DNA of 64,000 nucleotides, taken from contig VXMD01000073.1 in NCBI GenBank assembly GCA_009841255.1, positions 27,291 to 91,290 on the forward strand, read 5' to 3'. Below the pieces are notes generated by a model. That model did not search any database, was not told the DNA's origin, and saw only the letters and a program-made list of their open reading frames with translations. Position numbers and translations under genes: made by a program. Positions 17,439 through 25,739 of the stretch are shown piece by piece. This DNA comes from Candidatus Poribacteria bacterium (GTDB lineage: Bacteria; Poribacteria; WGA-4E; WGA-3G). How positions within the stretch are numbered: position 1 is the first letter of the stretch; each line of letters opens with the position of its first letter.

Positions 17439-18025
17439 GTCGTCTTCACAGCAAGTTTTGGCTTGTGCTTTTGAACATAGGCTTGCAAACTCCGCCCTAT
17501 AATGCCAAAATTTAGTGTCTCCTTTTATATTTTTATGTCATAATCTCCGTTAATTTACCTTATGATATTTTAACACATCTCAGCGTAAAAGTCAAATTTT
17601 GTCTGTGTCTTACGGAGTGCCGTGGTTGAGAAATAACATCGGTTCAGGTCGTCCTAAACGAGCATCTAATACTAAATCTGAAAAATAAATTCGCATTTCA
17701 GAGATTTTGAAATGCTATGAGGTTTCCTATGACTTGGACGGGCGAGGGGACCTACGAAGAAACACCCAAGCAAAAACCCCCTACGAACCGGTTTTCGTTA
17801 ATGAGAAGAAATCCTTCAGAAATGGTATAAGTTCGTAGTAGAAAAACCATTTATTGCCCGTTCGTTGCCGACACAAAAGCGCAATAATGCACCTTGCATG
17901 AATCAACGGTATGAAGCCCGTATGGGCCTCCCCGGGCATGAACCGGGGCGAGTACGCCGCAGAATTGCGCTACTACAAACAAAATCATCCATTTCTCTCA
18001 TTCATAATTATAATCGATTTCTATT
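17439..18025. other. Intergenic region with a repeat-A fragment
   Basis: About 590 bp without a convincing gene. A minus-strand fragment of repeat A (the GGGGGTTTTTGCTTGGGTG core) lies at about 17757-17790. GC palindromes occur near 17915-17950 (GCCCGTATGGGC, CCCCGGGCATGAACCGGGG). An ORF beginning at 17911 only reads through these and into the next gene in the wrong frame, so it was not accepted. Confidence 0.45.
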
Positions 18026-18053
18026 TTGATAATTCAGTCAATTGTGATATGAT
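18026..18053 (+). promoter_or_regulatory. Promoter placing the transcript start at the ATG
   Basis: TTGATA (18026-18031), a 16-bp spacer, and TATGAT (18048-18053). The ATG of the carboxypeptidase begins at 18062, 8 bp past the -10, and there is no Shine-Dalgarno. If this promoter is used the mRNA is leaderless. Confidence 0.45.
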
Positions 18054-18061
18054 TAGAAACC

Positions 18062-19330
18062 ATGAAGACCTTTGCTATTTTTCTATTTTGCAGTGCCCTG
18101 TTACTCTCAGGCTGTGGGATATTCACCACCACGCCGATTCAAACCGCACCGCCAACAACTCCTATATCCCCGCTCGAAAAACTACACACCGATATCGATG
18201 CCGCTTTGGCGGAAGTGTTGTTCACAACTGCAAGCATTGGTATCAAAGTGGTTGCCGTTGAAACAGGGGACGTAATTTACGAAAAAAACAGCCACAAATT
18301 GCACCATCCCGCCTCTACAACAAAACTCTTCACAGCAGCGACTGCCTTAGCGAAATTGGGATCGGACTACCGATTTGAGACAACACTCTATGCGGATACC
18401 ATTGTGAAGGGTGCAGTCGTAGGAAACATCTATTTAAAAGGCAGGGCTGACCCGGTGCTCCAACCTCAAGACATTGTAAAATTGGCAGATGATCTGTTTC
18501 AAATGGGGGTGACGTCGATACAGGATAACATCGTTGTCGACGACACATACCTCGATGCCATTTGGGAAGGTCCAGGGTGGATGTGGGACGATAGACCGTT
18601 ATGGATCAGTGCTTTGAGTATCCGAGAAGTTGAACCCGATGCAAACAAAATGAGCAGGGCACTTGCCTGTGGACATCTCTTGAAAACTGCCCTTCTGGAA
18701 AAAGGCGTTAACATAATGGGTGATGTCGTTCCAGGAACGGTGCCATCAGATGCATATAGTGTCGCCAAGCATCTATCACCGCCGCTCGCCGACATCCTCA
18801 AGTTGATGAACAAACCGAGTGACAACTGGACCGCCGAATTGCTTTTTAAAACAATCGGTGCTGAAGTTATCGGTGAACCGGGGACATGGAAAAAGGGGAG
18901 AGACGTTGTCGCTGGGTTTTTAGAAGAAATCATGGACGAGCCGCCGACCCATCGGTTCGTGGACGGTTCTGGACTCTCTCGGTACAACCTCCTCAACGCC
19001 GAATTGCTTACGAAGTTGCTGGTTTACATGTATCACAATTTCGAGATGATGCCGGAGTTTCTATCATCGTTTCCGATTGCGGGCGTTGATGGCACCTTGA
19101 AAACTCGAATGCAAGGCGTGTCCGCCGAAAAGATCCTACGTGCGAAAACAGGGACATTGAGCGGTGTCTCTGCTCTTGCGGGTTATACCGTGACTGCAGA
19201 CGATGAGGTGTTCGCGTTCGGCATCCTCATCAGTCATTATGTCGGTCCAGCAAGGTCTGCACGGGATATTCAAGATAAGATTGGGAATTATTTGACTGGA
19301 TTTAGCCGTTTTCAGAAAGCAGCAGAATAA
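18062..19330 (+). CDS. D-Ala-D-Ala carboxypeptidase, PBP4 (S13) family lipoprotein
   Basis: A 422-residue penicillin-binding protein of the DacB/PBP4 type. Lipobox LLLSGC puts the lipidated Cys at 18. Active-site motifs are present in order: S85-T-T-K88 (PASTTKLF), S-D-N near 254 (KPSDNWTAE) and K-T-G near 361 (RAKTGTLSG). It trims or cleaves peptidoglycan peptides. At 422 residues it is shorter than E. coli PBP4 (477), suggesting reduced insert domains. No Shine-Dalgarno precedes the ATG; a promoter sits at the leaderless distance. Confidence 0.9.
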   Translation: MKTFAIFLFCSALLLSGCGIFTTTPIQTAPPTTPISPLEKLHTDIDAALAEVLFTTASIGIKVVAVETGDVIYEKNSHKLHHPASTTKLFTAATALAKLGSDYRFETTLYADTIVKGAVVGNIYLKGRADPVLQPQDIVKLADDLFQMGVTSIQDNIVVDDTYLDAIWEGPGWMWDDRPLWISALSIREVEPDANKMSRALACGHLLKTALLEKGVNIMGDVVPGTVPSDAYSVAKHLSPPLADILKLMNKPSDNWTAELLFKTIGAEVIGEPGTWKKGRDVVAGFLEEIMDEPPTHRFVDGSGLSRYNLLNAELLTKLLVYMYHNFEMMPEFLSSFPIAGVDGTLKTRMQGVSAEKILRAKTGTLSGVSALAGYTVTADDEVFAFGILISHYVGPARSARDIQDKIGNYLTGFSRFQKAAE

Positions 19331-19416
19331 ATAAGACTGAAACAATTGTCCAAGAATTACAACCTCAATCTCCCATAGGCGCGGTTTGAAGCCGCACCTA
19401 TAACTTTAATGAAAGA

Positions 19417-20196
19417 CTAATCAAACCGAGATTCTATATCTGGCGGCGGATATCCGACAACAGATTTTCCATCACGTAGCAATGGCTCTGCGTTGCCCCA
19501 CAAGCGACTCCCGTCGTGTGCGAGGAGCGGTTCTGCGGAATACTGAGCAAGATACGCACGCCGCAGGTTAGGCGTGTAGTTTGTACCGCTGCAGTGGAAG
19601 TTGATGCTCGTGAATGCGACAATGCTCCCTGCCGGCACAATCGCAGGCACTCCCTTTTCCGGTCCGAAGTAGCCCACCATATCGTTGCTTCCCTCTTCAC
19701 GGACATGCTTCACCCAAGAGCGGATGCCGATGTGCGAGAATGGCATTACATAGACGGTTCCGTTCTCTTCGGACATATCATCAAGCGCACACCAACAGGT
19801 AAGATACGGCTTATGGTCGGGATAACCGACGTAGCCCGAATCCTGGTGCCAACTGAACTTCATCCCCGCTTCTGCACCTTTGACGACATACTGTTCCCAG
19901 AAAAGATACGCCGTATCTCCCAAGGTCGCACGACAGACCTCTGCCATTAAATCGCTGAATAGGAATTCGCGAAGTTTCGGTTGTTTCCTGAAGCAATTTG
20001 AGACGAAATAGCGTTTATTGCGATGGTTGATGCCGAGGACATCTGTATCCTGTCGGTCCATATCGGCGTCCATCTGACTGATAAAGGTTCCACATTCACC
20101 GCGGAGCAGCTCCAGCAGCGATTCTGGGATCACATTCTCTAAAATGAAATAGCCTTCCTCTTGGAATTGTTGTTTCTGTGCATCGGTTATCTTCAT
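19417..20196 (-). CDS. Phytanoyl-CoA dioxygenase (PhyH) family protein
   Basis: A 259-residue Fe(II)/2OG oxygenase. HxD is H117-Q-D119 (FSWHQDSGYVGY), the distal His is H201 (INFHCSGTN), and R212 or R213 (NLRRAY) binds 2OG. The WHQD and PHKPYLTCWCALDD pattern resembles the ectoine-hydroxylase-like and mitomycin-type PhyH subgroup, but the substrate cannot be called. It lies downstream of the molybdopterin oxidoreductase gene on the same strand, separated by 206 bp of hairpin-rich sequence, so it may have its own promoter. Confidence 0.87.
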   Translation of the reverse strand: MKITDAQKQQFQEEGYFILENVIPESLLELLRGECGTFISQMDADMDRQDTDVLGINHRNKRYFVSNCFRKQPKLREFLFSDLMAEVCRATLGDTAYLFWEQYVVKGAEAGMKFSWHQDSGYVGYPDHKPYLTCWCALDDMSEENGTVYVMPFSHIGIRSWVKHVREEGSNDMVGYFGPEKGVPAIVPAGSIVAFTSINFHCSGTNYTPNLRRAYLAQYSAEPLLAHDGSRLWGNAEPLLRDGKSVVGYPPPDIESRFD

Positions 20197-20229
20197 ATTT
20201 TTCTTTTTTTAAGTTTTGCGCTGCCCTTT

Positions 20230-20256
20230 GTAGGGGCTGGGTTACCCAGCCCCTAC
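20230..20256. repeat. Perfect 13-bp stem hairpin
   Basis: GTAGGGGCTGGGT and its exact reverse complement, separated by one base. No T-run follows on either strand, so it is more like a REP-type intergenic palindrome than a terminator. It lies between the molybdopterin oxidoreductase and PhyH genes. Confidence 0.6.
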
Positions 20257-20290
20257 GGGTTTCGGGTAGGTTTTTGGTTAAGTAAGCGTC

Positions 20291-20387
20291 GCGAGTGGAA
20301 CTCGCTCCTACAGAAGAGGGATAACCCCATATCTCCCCGCAAGCAGGTGGGAATAAGAGTCGGGAATCGGAGTTCCCTCCTACAGAA
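20291..20387 (+). repeat. Two related hairpin-plus-tail repeats
   Basis: GCGAGT-GGA-ACTCGC (20291-20305) and GGGAA-TCGGAG-TTCCC (20362-20377) differ in stem sequence, but each is followed by the identical TCCTACAGAA (20306-20315 and 20378-20387). Stem bases covary while the tail is fixed, which suggests a REP-like family whose structure, rather than sequence, is conserved in the stem. Confidence 0.5.
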
Positions 20388-20402
20388 TACCCTAAAAGGC
20401 TG

Positions 20403-21539
20403 CTACTCGATATTGACCTGGCGGACGACCTGACCGTTGCTCTCCCAATAGGTGTGTTTTCCAGTGATGTAGTCAGAATCACCTGCGGGTTGGATATTTC
20501 CCATCGTATCAACCGCTCTGGAGACGACGGTGTGTTCACCTTTTGACGGGCTGCTCCAGTCGAGATGCCAGATTTTCCAGGCGAATTCGGCGTCCTCTTC
20601 CGGGTCTATCGTTGCCTTCTGCCATGCACCACCATCAATACTCACTTCAACCGTTTGGATCGGAGCACCCCATGCAGCTCCATAGATACGGTATTTATCG
20701 CCGATGCGGGTTACCTTTGCCGCCAACGATTTCAACTTCGTCCTGCCGACCGAAGTCTCCATCCAGACGGATTCACCGTCAGCACGTTTTTCCTCGCGTA
20801 TCGTGACATAATCACGCCCCATGAATCTTCCCATAAATCGAGTGTCGCGTATCTCAATGCGCTTGAGCCATTTGACGCACGCAATGCCGTACCAGCCAGG
20901 GGCAATCAAGCGTAGCGGAGCACCGTTCGGGTGTGGTAACGGTTCACCGTTCATCTCATAGCAGAGGAGGTTGGTGTCCTGTAGCGCGTCTTCAACGGCC
21001 ATGCTTCGTGCAAAATTCTGGCGCATCTTTACATCGCGTCGTTCCTCTTCCCCGACATCGTGTCCAAAGAAGATGACCTCAATCCCGTTCTCTCGGATAC
21101 CGGCTTCTTTGAGGATCGGTGCGAGGGGTGTCCCTGCCCATTTCGCGTTGCCGATACCACCCGTGAACGTTGGAAACCCGTGGTTGCCGGAGCATTCCAA
21201 CGTAAAGGTGACCTCCTGTCGGGGACGTGCTTTGATGTCCTCAATTGTGAGCATCAACGGATTCTCAACCAATCCGCTTACTTCCAGTTTCCACGTCGCG
21301 AGATCCACTTCAGGTGTGCCGTAGTGCGATACATTGAAGAATTTATCGTTCGGCGTGATAAAGGAATCGAGTTGATTCCAATCCAGTAAAACACGCTCTG
21401 AAGACGATTCAGGCGGCTGATCGGTAAAGGGGATCAGCACTTCACCCTCGCGACTTGGGAAGGCGTAGACTGCCCACGGACTGAGCAGCAACCCGGTAAG
21501 CGTTAAACCGCTCTGTCGCAAAAAATCTCTACGCTCCAT
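20403..21539 (-). CDS. Sulfite-oxidase-family molybdopterin oxidoreductase
   Basis: A 378-residue Tat-exported molybdoenzyme. The Tat signal is RRDFLRQSGLTLTGLLL. The oxidoreductase molybdopterin domain (about 55-240) carries the Mo-ligand cysteine in TLECSGNHG; HPNGAPLRLIAPGWYGIACVKW is characteristic of sulfite oxidase and SorA. The C-terminal Mo-co dimerisation domain spans about 255-378. No haem domain is present. It oxidises sulfite or a related sulfur compound; here it could handle sulfite from sulfated compounds. AAGGAGACACC precedes the ATG, 18 bp after the superoxide dismutase stop, so the two form an operon of exported redox enzymes. Confidence 0.88.
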   Translation of the reverse strand: MERRDFLRQSGLTLTGLLLSPWAVYAFPSREGEVLIPFTDQPPESSSERVLLDWNQLDSFITPNDKFFNVSHYGTPEVDLATWKLEVSGLVENPLMLTIEDIKARPRQEVTFTLECSGNHGFPTFTGGIGNAKWAGTPLAPILKEAGIRENGIEVIFFGHDVGEEERRDVKMRQNFARSMAVEDALQDTNLLCYEMNGEPLPHPNGAPLRLIAPGWYGIACVKWLKRIEIRDTRFMGRFMGRDYVTIREEKRADGESVWMETSVGRTKLKSLAAKVTRIGDKYRIYGAAWGAPIQTVEVSIDGGAWQKATIDPEEDAEFAWKIWHLDWSSPSKGEHTVVSRAVDTMGNIQPAGDSDYITGKHTYWESNGQVVRQVNIE

Positions 21540-21557
21540 GGTGTCTCCTTTCGACTA

Positions 21558-22265
21558 TTATCCCTTCATTGCTGCGAGATAGTTGGTGTTGACCTGTTCC
21601 CAATTGACGACCTTGCCCCACGCATCGACGTAATCGGCGCGTCGGTTCTGATAATTGAGATAGTAGGCGTGTTCCCAGACATCAAGACCGAGGACTGGGG
21701 TATGCCCCTTCATCAAAGGGCTATCCTGATTCGATGTGGAGTAAATCTGCAACTTTTTGTTTTCGTCAACGACAAGCCACGCCCATCCGGATCCAAAATG
21801 TGTTTTCGCTGCTTTGACGAACATTTCGCTGCCGGCATCAAAGGAACTGAAAGTGGATTGAATGGCTTCGGCGACTTTACCTGTGGGTTTACTGCCCCCC
21901 GGGGTCATAATGTTCCAGAAAAGCGTATGGTTGGCGTGTCCACCGCCGCTGTTGATAACGGCTTGGCGGAGATGCTTCGGCACCCTTTCGATATTTCGGA
22001 GCATGCCTTCAAGCGACATGTGCATCAGATCGTGACTCTGTGCGACCGCCGCGTTGAACTTATTGACGTAGCCTTGATGGTGTTTTCCGTGATGGATTTC
22101 CATAGTGCGTTTGTCAATATGGGGTTCGAGGGCATCGTATGCATAAGGTAATGGTGGTAATCTCTGACCCACATGATGATCGGCATACACACGCAGTGGG
22201 CTGTTAGTGAGAAGGATCCCTGCCAGTGCAGTGCTTCCCTGAATTAAGAAATTTCTGCGGTTCAT
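21558..22265 (-). CDS. Exported Fe/Mn superoxide dismutase
   Basis: A 235-residue SOD. I chose the ATG at 22265: it has GGGAG upstream and begins a twin-arginine signal ([19 protein letters not shown]). Metal ligands are seen in [13 protein letters not shown] (first His), NHTLFWNIM (second His), and [12 protein letters not shown] (Asp and third His). [28 protein letters not shown] is normal for the family. Fe versus Mn cannot be decided safely. It disproportionates superoxide outside the cytoplasm, and shares an operon with the sulfite-oxidase-like gene. Confidence 0.93.
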   Translation of the reverse strand: MNRRNFLIQGSTALAGILLTNSPLRVYADHHVGQRLPPLPYAYDALEPHIDKRTMEIHHGKHHQGYVNKFNAAVAQSHDLMHMSLEGMLRNIERVPKHLRQAVINSGGGHANHTLFWNIMTPGGSKPTGKVAEAIQSTFSSFDAGSEMFVKAAKTHFGSGWAWLVVDENKKLQIYSTSNQDSPLMKGHTPVLGLDVWEHAYYLNYQNRRADYVDAWGKVVNWEQVNTNYLAAMKG

Positions 22266-22423
22266 GTGTTCTCCCTGTCGTCCTGATGTTTTGAATACCA
22301 TTTTACAGAAATTGTGGGTTTGTGTCAAGTGCCAAAATTCAGTTGATTTTTGCAGAGAGATGTGGTAGGTTAATACAAGTCTAATGCAAAGAGACAAACA
22401 TTGATAAAGGAGATAAGACTTTT

Positions 22424-23403
22424 TATGTCTAAAGAACTTTCCCGTCTTGAACCTGTTGAACTCCGTGATATTTGGCCCAACGAGGCTACAGATTTCACAC
22501 CGTGGCTGGCAATGGCAGAAAATCTGTCTTTCCCTCGGGGAGACACTCGGTATGGCTCTTGAACTTGAGGGTCAAGAGGTAAATGTTGGGAACTTTCGAG
22601 CCGATATGCTGTGCAGAAACGCAGTGGATGGCTCGCGAGTCCTGATTGAGAACCAGTTGGAGGAGACTGACCACAGTCACTTCGGTCAAATCCTAACGTA
22701 TGCAGTTGGATTGGATGTTGACGCAGTTATCTGGATCGCGAAAAAATTCCGGGAGGAACACCGCGCCGCGCTTGATCGATTAAATGAAACGCCAAGCGCA
22801 AATTTCCAGTACTTTGGAGTAGAGATTAAGGTATGGAAGATTGGAAACTCAACTCCTGCACCACAATTTGAGATCATCTCCAAGCCGAAGGATTGGAGAC
22901 ACTCGATACGTCAGAAGATCCAAATACCAGCACCCGAGTATACTCCTGAAGAGCGGCTACAGTTGGAGAGGTACTGGAGGCAATGGACGGATTACATGAT
23001 TCAGAAAACCGGTAAGCGGGATCTCCTAAATTTCGACATGGACTGCTATGGGACTGAACTCCACCTAGATGCCCATGCGATTAAGGAAAAGAAGGAGATT
23101 AGTATTACACTCTACATAGGAGGGGAAAACGCTAGAAAATACTTTCGCTCGCTCAAGGAACAAGAAGAAGAAATTGAGCGGGAATTTGTTGAACCCCTTG
23201 AATGGGACGAAGATTCTCTACACCCATATGAACGGATTGTCTTACGGAAGACGGATACCGATCCAACAGACGAAACCGATTGGCCCAACCAGCATGAGTG
23301 GCTTACATCAAAAGCGGAACTATTTGAGCAGGTCTTCGGACCACGCCTCAAAGCACTCAATGCCGTAGATTGGAAATCCCTGGAAGACGAAGATGAGGCA
23401 TAA
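22424..23403 (+). pseudogene. DUF4268 PD-(D/E)XK-like protein gene with a frameshift
   Basis: The natural start is ATG 22424, behind AAAGGAG. The first frame encodes [32 protein letters not shown] and then runs into TGA at about 22562. The rest of the protein, from [13 protein letters not shown], continues in another frame to 23403. The break is at about 22527-22535 (CTGTCTTTCCCTCGGGG), where one extra base explains it. The downstream part has the nuclease-like VLIENQLEETDHSHFGQILTYAVGLD and the usual DUF4268 C-terminal half. It is either a recent pseudogene or a homopolymer sequencing error; the rest shows no decay. Confidence 0.75.
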
Positions 23404-23424
23404 ACATGAGTGTGGTTTGTAGTA

Positions 23425-23440
23425 GGGCAATTCATTGCCC
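23425..23440. repeat. Short palindrome GGGCAAT-TC-ATTGCCC
   Basis: A 7-bp inverted repeat between the DUF4268 gene and the patatin gene. A related ATTGCCCGTTCGTTGCC stretch lies near 17857. Likely part of an intergenic palindrome family. Confidence 0.4.
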
Positions 23441-23461
23441 GTTCCTCAAAGAGAGCACTCA

Positions 23462-24382
23462 ATGAACAACACGGACACTTTTCATATCCTTGCATTAGAT
23501 GGCGGTGGCACTCGCGGCATATACACCGCCCACCTCCTTGCCAAGATTGAACAGACTTTTGGGATATCCATCAAAACCTGTTTCGATCTGATCGCTGGCA
23601 CCAGCACGGGTGCAATTATCGCCGGTGCCGCCGTCTCCGACATCCCGATGCAAGAGATTGTCGAACTTTTTGAGACGGAGACCCCTTACATATTCCGAAG
23701 GAGATGGTATCGCATCCCATTGTTCCTCAGCAAATATCCCGACCAAAAACTCGCGCAAATTATTGCCAAGCATCTCCCCGCAACACCTCTTCACGAAATA
23801 GCAAGTCCCTTGATGATAACAAGTTCGGAGATCGCTAAAAGTGAGGTCCACATTTTTAGATCGAACTATAGCAGTCGCGATTCGGAGGATACGCCCCCTA
23901 CAGGTCAAGATGTGCGTCTGAGAGATGCGATCCTTGCCTCCTGTGCGGCGCCTACATTTTTCGCACCAAAATCCGTTGGCAATTTCCTGTTAGCAGATGG
24001 CGGACTGTGGGCAAACAACCCGTCCACGGTTGCTTTCACAGAGGCACTCTCAGCGTTCGGAAAAGAACCACAAGAGATTCGGATGCTGTCCGTTGGCACA
24101 GGACATTCCGTAAATATGTATCGCAACAGGCGCGGATGGGGATTTCTCACGGGGTGGGGTGGTGCGAAGTTGACATCGTATGTGATGACGTTGCAATCCC
24201 AAGCCTCCGCGAGGACAGCAAAATTGCTGTTGAAGGAGAACTACCTACGAATCAACCCCGAAATTGATTTCTGGGAGTTGGATACTCTTACACAGTTGGA
24301 TAACCTAAAGTCTCTCGCTGAACGTGATTTCGAGAGGTTCGCTGCGGAGATTGAGTCGTTTATTTTTAACGACTTTGGATGA
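23462..24382 (+). CDS. Patatin-like phospholipase
   Basis: A 306-residue patatin-family lipase. Oxyanion loop DGGGTRG near residue 15, nucleophile elbow GTSTG near 51, and catalytic Asp in ADGGLWANNP near 180. It would hydrolyse acyl chains from phospholipids. The ATG at 23462 is preferred to an upstream TTG at 23435. The compact architecture resembles stand-alone bacterial patatins, including CBASS effectors such as CapV, but no cyclic-nucleotide synthase gene is nearby. It follows the frameshifted DUF4268 gene by 58 bp. Confidence 0.9.
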   Translation: MNNTDTFHILALDGGGTRGIYTAHLLAKIEQTFGISIKTCFDLIAGTSTGAIIAGAAVSDIPMQEIVELFETETPYIFRRRWYRIPLFLSKYPDQKLAQIIAKHLPATPLHEIASPLMITSSEIAKSEVHIFRSNYSSRDSEDTPPTGQDVRLRDAILASCAAPTFFAPKSVGNFLLADGGLWANNPSTVAFTEALSAFGKEPQEIRMLSVGTGHSVNMYRNRRGWGFLTGWGGAKLTSYVMTLQSQASARTAKLLLKENYLRINPEIDFWELDTLTQLDNLKSLAERDFERFAAEIESFIFNDFG

Positions 24383-24483
24383 AATAGGTTCTAAGAGCGT
24401 GGTTTTCGCGTGCCTTCCGACTTTTCAGCATAATCCTATAATCTGCGATTTAGGCTTCCGAATATACTTTTCTGTAAAAAAAA

Positions 24484-24512
24484 TTGACATTAAATGTTTA
24501 AAAATGTATAAT
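24484..24512 (+). promoter_or_regulatory. Perfect consensus sigma-70 promoter
   Basis: TTGACA (24484-24489), a 17-bp AT-rich spacer and TATAAT (24507-24512) match the consensus at all 12 positions with ideal spacing. The predicted transcript start is near 24519. It is the best promoter in the window, yet no confident gene follows for 600 bp. Confidence 0.75.
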
Positions 24513-24593
24513 ATGGGCACATCTGGCGAATTTTTCCGTAACACGTGGTAATTTTCTTTTTGGGATAAAACCTTATTAGGGAGGTCCCAACTA

Positions 24594-24971
24594 ATGAATA
24601 CCCGAGACCGTGTTCACTCTGCCTCGCAAGATTCTCTGTGCCTGAATTCGTTGGCGGTTTCGCGCCTGAATCATAACGAATTGAAGTGCATCGACACCTA
24701 TTATCAACCGGCACTCAACAACGACGTTGGTTACCGGTTCGTGCTGGGATGTCAACAGCCAGATTGCTACAAGGGAAGGGGACGCGCGGGGCCTGGATAT
24801 AACAGCAACGGTTTCGGGAAGTGTGTTGTAGGAGGTATCCATCTCTATCACCTACGAGCGGATGAAATACCCCTCCCTGCGAAAGAGAGTAGCCCTCAAA
24901 AATTGAGGTCGGCGTTAAAATCGAAGAGAAGCGACGCAGTGTCGGATCAGACGTTTGTTGATTCACATTGA
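24594..24971 (+). CDS. Doubtful 125-codon ORF downstream of a consensus promoter
   Basis: An open frame with GGGAGGT 8 nt before its ATG, about 75 nt after the predicted transcript start. The translation is Cys-rich and unlike known families. In the next frame, the stretch CWDVNSQIATREGDARG..DITATVSGSV and, after an A5 run near 24900, KIEVGVKIEEKRRSVGSDV look more protein-like. The region may therefore be a decayed or frameshifted gene, or a structured transcript. A 7-bp hairpin (GGTAACC, 25002-25023) lies further downstream. Not recognised. Confidence 0.3.
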   Translation: MNTRDRVHSASQDSLCLNSLAVSRLNHNELKCIDTYYQPALNNDVGYRFVLGCQQPDCYKGRGRAGPGYNSNGFGKCVVGGIHLYHLRADEIPLPAKESSPQKLRSALKSKRSDAVSDQTFVDSH

Positions 24972-25130
24972 AGCGCTTTTTTTATTTTATAAACGGGTGC
25001 TGGTAACCTCTTGTTGGGTTACCGAAAAGGATAAGAATTTTGAACTTCATCGCTTAAGAATGCTACACGCAACTTCGTTTCTTGGGATAGGATTTAACGA
25101 TACCCAGTTAGGGAAGAGGAGGAAATTCTC

Positions 25131-25565
25131 ATGGCAGTCCTCAAACGGATTATAGGTATTGTGCTTATCGTCATCGCGGCGATAGTCGCCATCCAGACGG
25201 TACTTGAACCGATTTATCACACTTCCACCGAAGAGAGTCCCCACAGCTCCGCTTGGGATTATATCAACTGGCTCTCTGTTATTTCAATAATAGTGGGCGT
25301 GATATTCGGTTACATCCGTATGAGCCGTGCCGGTGCGGATTCGAGTGTTCAAGAGTTCATAGCAGCGAATACGATGTTCTACGGGTTTATGTTCGTGGCT
25401 ATAATTTTCTTATGGAACTGGTTCGGCATCAGCGACGTTGGGTCAGACTTTACTGCTGTTGGCCACAATACCCGATCCTTAGTGTGGATTCTCTTTGATG
25501 CCACACTTCCGTTGTTGAACGGTGCGATGGGTATGCATCTGATACGTTCCAGTGCCAGTGAGTAG
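25131..25565 (+). CDS. Four-span membrane protein of unknown function
   Basis: A 144-residue integral membrane protein with hydrophobic segments at about 4-22, 46-62, 80-98 and 118-136. The start is supported by AGGAGGAAATTCTC before the ATG. No domain or catalytic motif is recognisable. A terminator-like hairpin follows at 25640-25675. It may be on the same transcript as the consensus promoter at 24484. Confidence 0.75.
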   Translation: MAVLKRIIGIVLIVIAAIVAIQTVLEPIYHTSTEESPHSSAWDYINWLSVISIIVGVIFGYIRMSRAGADSSVQEFIAANTMFYGFMFVAIIFLWNWFGISDVGSDFTAVGHNTRSLVWILFDATLPLLNGAMGMHLIRSSASE

Positions 25566-25639
25566 ATAACAGGGATTGATATTTCGGTTCGTAATAGCAT
25601 GATTTATCGAATGGAAGTGCTATTGTAAACCTAAACACG

Positions 25640-25675
25640 AAGTGCGTGCTTTTCAAGTGCGCACTTCACTTTTTT
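25640..25675 (+). terminator. Probable rho-independent terminator
   Basis: An 8-bp stem (AAGTGCGT / GCGCACTT, one G-U pair) with an 11-nt loop, then CAC and a run of T. It lies 75 bp after the membrane protein gene. Confidence 0.6.
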
Positions 25676-25739
25676 ATGGACAACTTTCAAAATTCCTGAT
25701 ACCCTTACGTGTAAAATGACAATCTCATGGGAGAAATCT

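Noticed and set aside
17911..18261. 116-codon ORF before and overlapping the PBP4-type gene
   Set aside because: It runs into the carboxypeptidase gene in the wrong frame and has no RBS.
22266..22397. 44-residue N-terminal extension of superoxide dismutase
   Set aside because: The extension hides the twin-arginine signal that starts at 22265, where a good RBS is present.
23462..24382. CBASS system based on the patatin effector
   Set aside because: No cyclic-nucleotide synthase (CD-NTase), E1/E2 or HORMA-type gene lies nearby; a stand-alone patatin is the simpler reading.
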